Assembly (NCBI GenBank): GCA_036491435.1
Contig: DASXBZ010000075.1
Coordinates: forward strand, 1 to 24,878
Source of the DNA: Bog-473 sp036491435
Lineage (GTDB): Bacteria > Actinomycetota > Acidimicrobiia > Acidimicrobiales > RAAP-2
DNA length: 24,878 nucleotides
Reading direction: 5' to 3'
Below, piece after piece: positions 1 to 7,103 of this stretch (position 1 is the stretch's first letter; every line of letters begins with the position of its first letter). The notes under the pieces were generated by a model. That model saw only the letters and a list, made by a program, of their open reading frames with translations, made no database searches and was not told the DNA's origin. The translations under genes were made by a program, and so were the position numbers.

Positions 1-47
1 GTGCCGCTGCGATCGACCGGAGTGCGGCTGCAGATTCACTGCCCGGA

Positions 48-67
48 CGGTCGGTGAACGACCGACC
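48..67. other. Hairpin at left edge, possibly ending an upstream gene
   Basis: CGGTCG at 48-53 and CGACCG at 59-64 form a perfect 6-bp stem around GTGAA; an alternative register pairs 49-54 with 62-67. A plus-strand frame that is open from base 1 ends at TGA 55-57, inside the loop, so this could be the end of a gene entering from the left (18 codons visible, not recognisable). There is no T-tract, so a classical intrinsic terminator is not supported. An operator for the hydrolase that follows is the alternative. Confidence 0.3.
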
Positions 68-136
68 AATGGTAGTCCAGACCACCTCACCCGACGGCCC
101 TGGGAATCCGCCATCGAGCTGTGATCGAATAGGCGC

Positions 137-1168
137 ATGGCAATCGACCTCGCTGCAGACAGTCGCCTCGACCCTCGGATTCGTCCGATGATCGCGTTCC
201 TTCCCGACGAGACGCCACGCGACGTCGCCTCCCGGGAGGAGCTGCTGGCGGAGGCCGCCACGCCCGAGGCCGCTGCCATCCGCGAGGGCATGGAGCAGTT
301 CTTCGCGCTCTGCGACACCGAGGAGGTGGCACCGTCGGAGGGGCTGATTACGACGACGCAGGAGTTCACGTCACAGCCGGACGGCAACACCATCAAGCTC
401 CAGGTGATCCGGCCCGATACCGACGAGCTCCTTCCGTGCGTCTATTACATCCACGGCGGCGGGATGGCGGCCATGTCGTGTTTCTACGGCCTGTACCGCG
501 CCTGGGGCCGGATCATCGCCGCCAACGGCGTCGCCGTCGTGATGCCCGACTTCAGCAACTGCGTCGTTCCCTCCTCCGCCCCCGAGGTGGCCCCGTTCCC
601 CGCCGGGTTGAACGACTGCCTGTCCGGGCTGCGCTGGGTCGCGGCGCACCCCGACGACTTCGGCATCGACCCCGAGAAGATCATCGTGGCGGGTGAGAGC
701 GGTGGCGGGAACCTCACCTTGGGCACCGGCCTCGCCCTCAAGCGCGACGGCGACCTCGGACTGGTCACGGGCCTGTACGCGCTGTGCCCCTACATCGCCG
801 GGCAGTGGCCCGCCCCCGACTCCCCCTCGAGCATCGAGAACGAAGGCATCCTGCTCCACCTGCACAACAACCGCGGTGCCATGGGCTACGGCATTGAGGC
901 CTTCGAAGCGCGCGATCCCCTCGCCTGGCCCGGCTTCGCGGAGGTCGACGACGTGCGCGGCTTCCCGCCCACGGTCATCAACGTCAACGAGTGCGATCCT
1001 CTTCGGGACGAGGGCATCAACTTCTATCGCCTCCTCCTGGCCGCCGGCGTGCCCGCACGCTGCCGGCAGATGATGGGGACGATGCACGGCACCGAGATCT
1101 TCGCCATCGCGTGCCCCGACATCAGCCGCGACACGGCCCGGGACATCGCCGCCTTCGCCACCGGCTGA
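137..1168 (+). CDS. Alpha/beta hydrolase, HSL-like esterase/lipase family
   Basis: The 343-residue protein is a probable cytoplasmic carboxylesterase of the hormone-sensitive-lipase (alpha/beta hydrolase fold-3) family. Visible motifs are the oxyanion-hole HGGG (residues 106-109), the nucleophile elbow GESGG with Ser188, an acid candidate Asp287 in NECDPLRDEG, and His317 near GTMHGTE, so the triad looks complete and in the right order. There is no signal peptide. About 75 residues precede the conserved core, which is normal for HSL-type cap-domain enzymes. The start is ATG 137 without a Shine-Dalgarno; ATG 191 region (Met18) is a weaker alternative. The phosphoesterase gene follows after 38 bp but has its own -10 box. 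The substrate cannot be told from sequence; the family acts on short acyl esters. Confidence 0.85.
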   Translation: MAIDLAADSRLDPRIRPMIAFLPDETPRDVASREELLAEAATPEAAAIREGMEQFFALCDTEEVAPSEGLITTTQEFTSQPDGNTIKLQVIRPDTDELLPCVYYIHGGGMAAMSCFYGLYRAWGRIIAANGVAVVMPDFSNCVVPSSAPEVAPFPAGLNDCLSGLRWVAAHPDDFGIDPEKIIVAGESGGGNLTLGTGLALKRDGDLGLVTGLYALCPYIAGQWPAPDSPSSIENEGILLHLHNNRGAMGYGIEAFEARDPLAWPGFAEVDDVRGFPPTVINVNECDPLRDEGINFYRLLLAAGVPARCRQMMGTMHGTEIFAIACPDISRDTARDIAAFATG

Positions 1169-1192
1169 CCCCCGCGACCCCGGCGGCGCAGC

Positions 1193-1198
1193 TACAGT
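1193..1198 (+). promoter_or_regulatory. -10 box of the phosphoesterase gene
   Basis: TACAGT fits the actinobacterial TANNNT consensus and ends 8 nt before GTG 1207. With transcription starting about 7 nt downstream, the mRNA would be leaderless or nearly so. It also supports GTG 1207 over the upstream in-frame starts that lie inside the hydrolase gene. Confidence 0.45.
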
Positions 1199-1206
1199 CC
1201 CCCGCC

Positions 1207-2535
1207 GTGAACGGAACCCCACTTGCCTCCAGGCCTCGCCGCGCCCTCGCGGCACTGCTGACAGGGGGCGCCGCCCTCACACTCCTCGCCGCCGCAGCGC
1301 CTCTCGCAGGAGCCGCCACCCGCGGGTCGGCGCACGTCGTGCGGGCGGCCGTGCCCGCCGGCCACATCAACCACGTCCTGATGATCGAAATGGAGAACGA
1401 GGGCTTCGACACGACGTTCGGCGGGAACTCCCCCGCGACGTACCTCAACGGCACATTGCGCAAGAAGGGCGAGCTGCTCCAGAACTACTACGCCATCGGC
1501 CATGTCAGCCTTGACAACTACATCGCCCAGGTCTCCGGCCAGGCGCCCAACCCCTCCACTTCGGCAGACTGCCTGACGAACGGCGCCACCTTCACCGACG
1601 TCACCCCCGGGACGCCCAACGCCAACCAGACTTCGAACCCCGGCCAGGTGGACGGGCAGGGGTGCGTCTACCCCGTCTCGGTCAAGACCATCGCCGCGCA
1701 GCTCGATGCCAAGTACCCGCCCAACCACAAGACGCACGTAGCGGCCTGGCGCGCCTACGAGCAGGACATGGGCAACACGCCGTTGCGCGACGGTGGGACC
1801 CCGGACCCGACGGGCGGCACCGACTGCGCGCACCCGGCGATCGGTTCCCCCAACAACACGAACGCGGCGACGCCGGCGGACCAGTACGCGGCGCGGCACA
1901 ACCCGCTGATCTGGTTCCACTCGACGATCGACAACACCGCGGAATGCAACGCCAACGAGGTGCCGCTCGGCACCCTCACCGCCAACGGCACGCCGGCGCC
2001 GTCGGGACACCTCGCCCACGACCTGAAGAGCGAGAAGACCACACCGCGCTTCGGCTTCATCACGCCCAACCTGTGCAACGACGGACACGATGCCACCTGC
2101 GCCGGCACCAACAGCACCGGCGGCAAGGTCGGCGGCCTGACCGCGGCCGACCAGTTCCTGAAGGCCTGGATGCCCCTCGTCCTGAACTCCCCCGCCTACA
2201 AGCACGGAGACATGCTCGTCGCCATCACCTTCGACGAGGCGGAGGGGCCCAACGCCGGCGCGTCCTGCTGCGGTCAGGAGCCGGGCCCGAACACCACGGC
2301 GACCGGTGGCGGCCAGGTCGGTGCGGTCCTCCTCAACGCCAAGTACATCGCTCCGGGTTCGGTCGACATCAGCGGCCTGTACAACCACTACTCGGCCCTC
2401 CGGAGCTACGAGGACCTCCTGGGGCTGACGACGGGCGGCACGGACGGCCGGGGCCACCTCGGCTTCGCCGCCGCCAAGGGACTGACCCCCTTCGGCACCG
2501 ACGTGTTCAATCGCCTGCACGCCGCGAGCAAGTAG
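1207..2535 (+). CDS. Secreted phosphoesterase-family protein (phospholipase C / acid phosphatase superfamily)
   Basis: The 442-residue product begins at GTG 1207; the frame is open further upstream (to 991) but that part overlaps the hydrolase gene and reads as noise. The N-terminus has basic residues (RPRR), then an Ala/Leu-rich hydrophobic core and small residues near Ala-Gly-Ala-Ala, a Sec signal peptide. After it come marks of the phosphoesterase family (PF04185): IEMENEGFDTTFGG (metal-binding Glu/Asn region), GHVSLDNYIAQVSGQ, and ITFDEAEG with its Asp-Glu metal ligands, then GHLGFAA near the end. Six or more cysteines (SADCLTN, GQGCVYP, TDCAHP, AECNAN, LCNDGHDATC, SCCGQ) suggest disulfides in an exported protein. 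It probably hydrolyses phosphomono- or diesters outside the membrane; the exact substrate is unknown. Confidence 0.8.
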   Translation: MNGTPLASRPRRALAALLTGGAALTLLAAAAPLAGAATRGSAHVVRAAVPAGHINHVLMIEMENEGFDTTFGGNSPATYLNGTLRKKGELLQNYYAIGHVSLDNYIAQVSGQAPNPSTSADCLTNGATFTDVTPGTPNANQTSNPGQVDGQGCVYPVSVKTIAAQLDAKYPPNHKTHVAAWRAYEQDMGNTPLRDGGTPDPTGGTDCAHPAIGSPNNTNAATPADQYAARHNPLIWFHSTIDNTAECNANEVPLGTLTANGTPAPSGHLAHDLKSEKTTPRFGFITPNLCNDGHDATCAGTNSTGGKVGGLTAADQFLKAWMPLVLNSPAYKHGDMLVAITFDEAEGPNAGASCCGQEPGPNTTATGGGQVGAVLLNAKYIAPGSVDISGLYNHYSALRSYEDLLGLTTGGTDGRGHLGFAAAKGLTPFGTDVFNRLHAASK

Positions 2536-2551
2536 CAGGGCGAACCCCGCT
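2534..2551. other. Hairpin spanning two convergent stop codons
   Basis: AGC and GGG at 2534-2540 pair with CCC and GCT at 2545-2551 around a CGAA tetraloop, with one A-C mismatch. It lies across the 15-bp gap between the phosphoesterase stop (2533-2535) and the stop of the minus-strand hexapeptide protein (2551-2553). A small bidirectional terminator is possible, but it has no T-tract. Confidence 0.3.
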
Positions 2552-3069
2552 CAGTCGAGTCGGCGCAGCCCCTCGCGGTAGCGCTTCGCGTTCATCACGT
2601 ACTGCGCCGCCGACAGCTTGATCATCGGCACGTCCGAACGGCCTTCGAAGACCTTCGCCGGCACCCCGAGCGCCAGGGCGCCCTCGGGCACGACCATGTT
2701 GTTCGGCACCACCGCGTTCGCGCCGACCGTGGCCCCGTGGCTGATCACCGCGTGGTGGAGTACCACGCTGCCCGAGCCCACCAGCGACCCGTCCTCGAGC
2801 AGGCACCCCTCGAGGTGCACGATGTGGCCGATGACGCAACCGTCCCCGATGACCGTCGGGAAGCCCGGACCGGCATGCACCACCGTGCCGTCCTGGACCG
2901 ACGTCGCCGCGCCGATCGTGATCGTGCCGTAGTCACCGCGCAGCACGGCGTGCGGCCAGACGCTCGATTCGGGGCCGATCGTCACGTCGCCGATGACGAC
3001 GGCGTCAGGGTGGACGTAGGCCTCGGGATCGATACGGGGCGCGACCCCTTCGATTTCGTAGACGGGCAC
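2551..3069 (-). CDS. Gamma-carbonic-anhydrase-like hexapeptide-repeat protein
   Basis: Left-handed beta-helix protein of 172 residues, the usual length for the gamma-CA/YrdA/PaaY group. The frame is open to 3279, but those 70 codons overlap the zinc-ribbon gene and are low-complexity Arg/Gly noise, so GTG 3069 (VPVYEIEGVAPRI) is chosen; it lies 11 nt after the upstream stop. Conserved features include HAVLRGDYG (Arg44, Asp46), SVQDGT (Gln59), a first metal His65 in VVHAG and a second His82 in IGHIVHLEGC. The third canonical His, five residues after the second, is Glu87, while His85 sits three after it. Last gene of the operon from the 6013 promoter. It could be an active zinc/iron anhydrase or an inactive relative; the sequence does not decide. 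Confidence 0.85.
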   Translation of the reverse strand: MPVYEIEGVAPRIDPEAYVHPDAVVIGDVTIGPESSVWPHAVLRGDYGTITIGAATSVQDGTVVHAGPGFPTVIGDGCVIGHIVHLEGCLLEDGSLVGSGSVVLHHAVISHGATVGANAVVPNNMVVPEGALALGVPAKVFEGRSDVPMIKLSAAQYVMNAKRYREGLRRLD

Positions 3070-3080
3070 GGAGGGCGACG

Positions 3081-3284
3081 CTACACGTGCGCGGCGACCC
3101 AGGTCACTCCCTGATAGCCGCGGTAGCCGAGGTAGACGATGCTTGCCAGGATCATCATCTTGAAGTACCAGGGGATCGGCCGGCGCTCCTGCTCGGTGAG
3201 AATCGTCCCGCACGTGGGGCACTCGCCCTCCGCACCCAGATCCTCGTCCTCGACGAGCGCGTCGCACTCCTCGCACCACGCCAT
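3081..3284 (-). CDS. Small zinc-ribbon membrane protein
   Basis: A 67-residue protein with two Cys pairs, CEEC (Cys4, Cys7) and CPTC (Cys22, Cys25), which would fold a zinc ribbon, followed by a basic linker (ERRPIPWYF) and one hydrophobic segment of roughly residues 42-62 (MMILASIVYLGYRGY...). It is therefore probably a single-span membrane protein with the ribbon in the cytoplasm. It starts at ATG 3284, 13 nt downstream of the der stop, and ends 11 nt before the hexapeptide gene, so it is part of the operon. Small ribbon-plus-helix proteins are common in Actinobacteria and have no assigned function that I know of; context with Der suggests a link to ribosome or membrane maintenance only as a guess. 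Confidence 0.75.
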   Translation of the reverse strand: MAWCEECDALVEDEDLGAEGECPTCGTILTEQERRPIPWYFKMMILASIVYLGYRGYQGVTWVAAHV

Positions 3285-3297
3285 CAGTGCCCGAACC

Positions 3298-4614
3298 TCA
3301 CTTACCCCCGACGCGCACGCGCAGCTTCATCGGTGTCGCGCCCAGTTCGAACTTCTCGCGCAGCCCGCGCTCGATGTAGCGCAAGTACGTCTGCGGCAGC
3401 CGCCCGCTGCTGAAGAGCGTGAACGTCGGCGGGTCGATCGCTCCCTGCACGCCGTAGCGGATGCGCGCCCGCGGTGCCGGTTGGCGCCCCTGGAGCTCCT
3501 GCAGCGTGCGGTTCAGCGCACCGGTCGGCACCCGCTGGTGGTACGCCTCTTCGGCGTCCCGGAGCGCCGGCAGGATCCGCCGCACCCCCTTGCCCGAAAG
3601 CGCCGCGATCTTGAGCACCGGCGCCGCGCCCAGGAAGGCCAGGCGGTCGCCGACGCCCGCCAGCACGTCGTCGCGCTCGTCGGCCGCCACGAGGTCCCAC
3701 TTGTTGAGGGCCACGATGGCCGGGCACCCCGACACGCCGATCCGCTCGGCCAGGCGCTGATCCTGGTGCGAGGCGCCCACGGTGGCGTCGATCACGAGGA
3801 TGGCGATGTCGGCCCGTTCCAGCGCGCGCAGCGCCCGCAGGGTGGCGTGCTGTTCGGTGCCGCGATCGGTCTTCGACGGGCGCCGGAGCCCCGCCGTGTC
3901 GATGAAGCAGATCGGGCCGTCCTCCGTCTCCACGACGGTGTCGATGGCGTCGCGTGTCGTGCCCGGCATGTCGTGCACGATCGAGCGCTCCTCCCCGAGC
4001 AGCCGGTTGAACAGCGTCGACTTGCCCACGTTGGGGCGCCCGATGATGGCCACCCGGGGGCCGTTCGCCGCCGCGTCCTCGCCTGCAGACACCTCGCCGT
4101 CCCGCTCCGATGCGACCTCCCCGGGGAACAGCCCAACCACTTCGTCGAGCAGGTCCCCGGTCCCCCGCCCGTGCAACGCACTGACCGCAAAGGGGTCGCC
4201 CAACCCGAGCGAGACGAACTGCCACGCCTCGGCCTCCCGCATCGCGTCGTCGACCTTGTTCACTACGAGCCGCACGGGTGCGCCGGAGCGCCGGATGACC
4301 TTGGCCGCGGCCAGGTCCTCCTCGGTCACGCCCGTCGTCACGTCGACCACCATGAGCACGACGTCGGCTTCTTCGAAGGCGCGCTCGGCCTGCTCGCTGA
4401 TCTTGGCCTCGAGCGCGTCGCCAGCGGCCAGCCAGCCGCCGGTGTCCATGACCGAGAACGGCCTCCCGGCCCAGTCGGCCGTCAGCACCTTGCGGTCGCG
4501 CGTCACGCCCTGCTCCTCCTCGACCACCGCCGCCCTCGTCCCCACGATGCGGTTGACGAGCGACGACTTGCCGACGTTGGGGCGGCCGGCCACAACGACC
4601 ATGGGAAGCCTCAT
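3298..4614 (-). CDS. der: Ribosome biogenesis GTPase Der (EngA)
   Basis: The 438-residue protein has the diagnostic double GTPase: G domain 1 with GRPNVGKS (10-17), DTGG (57-60) and NKVD (119-122); an acidic linker at about 168-184; G domain 2 with GRPNVGKS (192-199), DTAG (239-242) and NKWD (304-307); then a C-terminal KH-like domain ending in basic residues. Length and order match the family. Der is an essential factor in 50S subunit maturation. The start ATG 4614 overlaps the TGA of the radical-SAM gene in an ATGA (4611-4614), implying translational coupling; Met5 at 4602 is a possible alternative. All nucleotide-binding motifs are intact. Confidence 0.97.
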   Translation of the reverse strand: MRLPMVVVAGRPNVGKSSLVNRIVGTRAAVVEEEQGVTRDRKVLTADWAGRPFSVMDTGGWLAAGDALEAKISEQAERAFEEADVVLMVVDVTTGVTEEDLAAAKVIRRSGAPVRLVVNKVDDAMREAEAWQFVSLGLGDPFAVSALHGRGTGDLLDEVVGLFPGEVASERDGEVSAGEDAAANGPRVAIIGRPNVGKSTLFNRLLGEERSIVHDMPGTTRDAIDTVVETEDGPICFIDTAGLRRPSKTDRGTEQHATLRALRALERADIAILVIDATVGASHQDQRLAERIGVSGCPAIVALNKWDLVAADERDDVLAGVGDRLAFLGAAPVLKIAALSGKGVRRILPALRDAEEAYHQRVPTGALNRTLQELQGRQPAPRARIRYGVQGAIDPPTFTLFSSGRLPQTYLRYIERGLREKFELGATPMKLRVRVGGK

Positions 4615-5996
4615 GCCGCGCAGGCCGGACGGAAGGACGTCCCCTCGAGCGCGCGCCGCAGCGACGCGCCGTCGCAGGGCACGACCTCGACAGGGCGGGG
4701 CAGGTCCGCGAGCGTGAGCCCGTCGAGGAAGCGGCCCTCGTTGAGGCAGGCGTCAGGAAGGAGGCAGCGCCGGTCCCCGGGCACCGCCCGTAGTGCCCGC
4801 CCGACGTCCTCCCCCGTGAGCAACCCCGCCACCCCGATGTTGCCACCGAAGAACTGATTGGCCACGGGCCACACCGCGACGTCGGTGCGCCCGAGGGCCG
4901 CCACCAGCGGCGCGAGCACGCGCGCGCCGTAGGCCCCCGTCAGCACGGTGACCGGCCGGTCGTCGCTGCCCGCAGGCGCGCTGGGCAGGCGCGGGGCTCG
5001 ATACCCCTCGGCCGGCGCCGCGTCGACCGACGCGAAGAACCCGTGCCGCACGCCGCCCGGCCCCTTTGCGGCCGGCCGCGTGAAGGACTCCTCGAAGGCC
5101 CGCGCCATGCCGATCCCGTTCTCGTGCTGGGGGAAGCCCTCGTAGCGGCGGGCCGAGGGGAACGCCCGCCCGGCCAAGAGGTAGTACTCGTCGGCCAAGA
5201 AGACCATCCGGTGCCCCAACGCCCGCTGGTAGACGCCCTGCCACTCCTCGATGGTGTCGACCACGCTCACGGCCTCGTCGTACGTGTGCGGCCGCATGCT
5301 CGGCTCGTTCGAGTAGCGGCTCACCCCGAGCGGCACCGCGCCGACGCTCGCCAGTCCCGGGTACCGGTCCAAGATCCCGGCCAGCGTGTCCTCGAGCACC
5401 ACCCCGTCGTTGACCCCCGGGCACACGACGATCTGGCCGTGCACCTCGATCCCTCCGTCGAGCAACACGGACAACCAGCGCAGGCTCGTTGCGCCCTTGG
5501 GGTTGCGCAACATCTGTGCCCGCACGTCGGGGTCCGTAGCGTGGATCGAGACGAACAGGGGCCCGAGCCGCTCGGTCAGGATCCGCTCGGCGTCGAGCTC
5601 CGTGAAGCGGGTGAGCGTCGTGAAGTTCCCGTACAGGAACGAGAGGCGGTAGTCGTCGTCCTTCAGGTACAGGCTGCGTCGCATGCCTTTGGGCAACTGG
5701 TAGATGAAGCAGAAGGCACAGTGGTTGTCGCACGTCCGGATGCGGTCGAAGACGGCCGACGACACCTCGACCCCGAGCGGTTCGCCGGCCACCTTGTCCA
5801 CCCGCACCAGGCGTGGCAGGGGCGCGCCCGACCGCCTGACGAGGACGCCGAGGTCCGCGCCGTCGCTGAGGCGTTGGAAGTCGATGACGTCGCGCGGCTC
5901 GTGCCCATCGATACTGAGGAGCTCGTCACCCACGGCCAGACCGGCCCGGGCAGCCGGCGACGCCGCGGTGACCGAAGTCACCGTGGGTGCTGACAT
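4611..5996 (-). CDS. PDZ / radical SAM / DUF512 protein
   Basis: The 461-residue protein has three parts: an N-terminal PDZ-like domain (about 1-50, with AARAGLAVGDELLSIDG), a radical-SAM core whose cluster motif is CDNHCAFC (Cys89, Cys93, Cys96; CX3CX2C), and a C-terminal DUF512 region with NQFFGGNIGVAGLLTG. This arrangement is typical of a widespread family usually found next to der in Actinobacteria and Firmicutes, with no firmly assigned reaction; an FeS-dependent radical chemistry is expected. The frame is open upstream to 6551, but that part is antisense to ispH. ATG 5996 is chosen because the PDZ domain begins there and a TAACCT -10 box ends 7 nt upstream, so the transcript would be leaderless. 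First gene of the four-gene operon. Confidence 0.9.
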   Translation of the reverse strand: MSAPTVTSVTAASPAARAGLAVGDELLSIDGHEPRDVIDFQRLSDGADLGVLVRRSGAPLPRLVRVDKVAGEPLGVEVSSAVFDRIRTCDNHCAFCFIYQLPKGMRRSLYLKDDDYRLSFLYGNFTTLTRFTELDAERILTERLGPLFVSIHATDPDVRAQMLRNPKGATSLRWLSVLLDGGIEVHGQIVVCPGVNDGVVLEDTLAGILDRYPGLASVGAVPLGVSRYSNEPSMRPHTYDEAVSVVDTIEEWQGVYQRALGHRMVFLADEYYLLAGRAFPSARRYEGFPQHENGIGMARAFEESFTRPAAKGPGGVRHGFFASVDAAPAEGYRAPRLPSAPAGSDDRPVTVLTGAYGARVLAPLVAALGRTDVAVWPVANQFFGGNIGVAGLLTGEDVGRALRAVPGDRRCLLPDACLNEGRFLDGLTLADLPRPVEVVPCDGASLRRALEGTSFRPACAA

Positions 5997-6001
5997 AGGG
6001 A

Positions 6002-6024
6002 CCAGGTTACCGCCGGTAACCTGG
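6002..6024. promoter_or_regulatory. Palindromic bidirectional promoter for the DUF512-der operon and ispH
   Basis: CCAGGTTACC (6002-6011) and GGTAACCTGG (6015-6024) are a perfect 10-bp inverted repeat around GCC. Each arm holds one TAACCT hexamer (TANNNT): plus strand 6017-6022 and minus strand 6009-6004. Each ends exactly 7 nt before a start codon, GTG 6030 and ATG 5996, both 17 nt from the centre at 6013. The two overlapping divergent core promoters therefore share one symmetric element, and both messages would be leaderless. The same palindrome could also be an operator for a dimeric regulator. Confidence 0.65.
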
Positions 6025-6029
6025 ACTTT

Positions 6030-7082
6030 GTGCCCGGAGTCGACCGCGTCATGCTCGCCCAGCCCCGTGGCTTCTGTGCCGGGGTCGAGAAAGCGATCAA
6101 AGCCCTGGCCTGGATGGTGCGGGTCTTCGAGCCGCCCGTGTACTGCTACCACGAGATCGTGCACAACCGGCACGTCGTCGAGCGCTTCCGCGCCCAGGGC
6201 GTGATCTTCGTGGACGACGTCGCCGACGTCCCGGAGGGCGCGCCGCTCATGCTGAGCGCCCACGGCTCGGCCCCATCGGTCGTGGACGCCGCCCGCGCCC
6301 GCGACGGCGTGGTCGTCGACGCGGTCTGCCCGCTCGTGACCAAGGTGCACCACGAGATGAAGGTGCGCAGCCGCAAGGGCTACACGGTCCTCTACGTCGG
6401 CCACGCGGGCCACGAGGAGGCCGTCGGCACCATGGCCGTGGCCCCCGAGTCGGTCCGCCTGCTCGAACACCAGGAGGACCTCGACGCGCTCGAGGACCTC
6501 GATCCCTCCGAGGCGCCTGTCGCGCTGCTGGCGCAGACGACGCTCAGCCACGACGAGTGGCGGGGACTCATGGAGGGCGCCCGCGCCCGGTTCCCCGACC
6601 TCTGGATGCCCAACCGCAGCGACCTCTGTTTCGCCACCACCAACCGCCAGGCTGCGCTCAAGGCCATCGCCTCCGAGGCCGACGCCGTCGTCGTCATCGG
6701 CTCGGCCAACTCCTCCAATACGGTCGCGCTCGAGAAGGTCGCCCGGGCGGGGGGCTGTCCGCGCGTCCTGCGCGTCAACGAGGCCGACGAGCTCCCCGAC
6801 GACCTCTCCGGGACCGTCGGCGTCACAGCGGGTGCCTCGGCCCCCGAGGCCCTCGTCGAAGAGGTCATTCGGCGTCTGGCCCCCGCCGAGGGCGTGACCG
6901 AGGTCACCGTCACGACCGAGGACGAGTACTTCCCGCCTCCGCCCGAGCTCCGGGAGCTCTTGCGCGCCGTGGGCTCTACGCTGGCCTTTTTGTCCGGCCG
7001 CCCCGGTTCGGACCGAACCGATCCGGCGGGCCAGGACCGTGCCGTGTCCGCCGCGGACGTCCTGGATCTGTTGGCTTCATGA
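6030..7082 (+). CDS. ispH: 4-hydroxy-3-methylbut-2-enyl diphosphate reductase IspH
   Basis: The protein (350 residues) performs the last step of the MEP isoprenoid pathway, reducing HMBPP to IPP and DMAPP with an iron-sulfur cluster. The three cluster cysteines are present: Cys16 in QPRGFCAGV, Cys100 in DAVCPLV, and Cys200 in NRSDLCFAT. The substrate-side histidines (YHEIVHN, SAHGSAP, GHAGHEE) and the acid Glu following GHAGHE are also visible, as is the SxNSxN-type loop SANSSNT. Its C-terminus runs on some 40 residues beyond the usual end in a low-complexity tail. GTG 6030 is supported by the -10 box 7 nt upstream; ATG 6051 is a second possibility but would cut the first strand. It is transcribed divergently from the DUF512 operon. 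Confidence 0.96.
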   Translation: MPGVDRVMLAQPRGFCAGVEKAIKALAWMVRVFEPPVYCYHEIVHNRHVVERFRAQGVIFVDDVADVPEGAPLMLSAHGSAPSVVDAARARDGVVVDAVCPLVTKVHHEMKVRSRKGYTVLYVGHAGHEEAVGTMAVAPESVRLLEHQEDLDALEDLDPSEAPVALLAQTTLSHDEWRGLMEGARARFPDLWMPNRSDLCFATTNRQAALKAIASEADAVVVIGSANSSNTVALEKVARAGGCPRVLRVNEADELPDDLSGTVGVTAGASAPEALVEEVIRRLAPAEGVTEVTVTTEDEYFPPPPELRELLRAVGSTLAFLSGRPGSDRTDPAGQDRAVSAADVLDLLAS

Positions 7083-7091
7083 ACCTTGGGG

Positions 7092-7097
7092 GATAAT
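7092..7097 (+). promoter_or_regulatory. -10 box of the HD-domain gene
   Basis: GATAAT differs from TATAAT by one base and ends 6 nt before ATG 7104, which fits a leaderless mRNA. The ispH stop is at 7080-7082, so this promoter fills the short gap. It argues for ATG 7104 over the in-frame TTG 7086. Confidence 0.5.
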
Positions 7098-7103
7098 CAG
7101 TAC

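Noticed and set aside
371..1255. Minus-strand open frame of 294 codons opposite the esterase
   Set aside because: Composition is that of a high-GC antisense shadow (Gly/Val/Arg/Ala-rich), with no motif, and the plus strand encodes a clear hydrolase with a complete catalytic triad.
1192..2520. Minus-strand open frame of 442 codons opposite the phosphoesterase
   Set aside because: It is the antisense of a gene with signal peptide and family motifs, and its translation is low-complexity Val/Arg/Gly.
3070..3279. N-terminal extension of the hexapeptide protein
   Set aside because: The 70 extra codons overlap the zinc-ribbon gene and read as Arg/Gly noise; beta-helix homologues begin near GTG 3069.
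3139..4857. Plus-strand open frame of 572 codons opposite der
   Set aside because: Antisense to the two GTPase domains of Der; no recognisable domain.
5997..6551. Upstream extension of the radical-SAM/DUF512 gene
   Set aside because: It is antisense to ispH; the PDZ domain and promoter geometry fix the start at ATG 5996.
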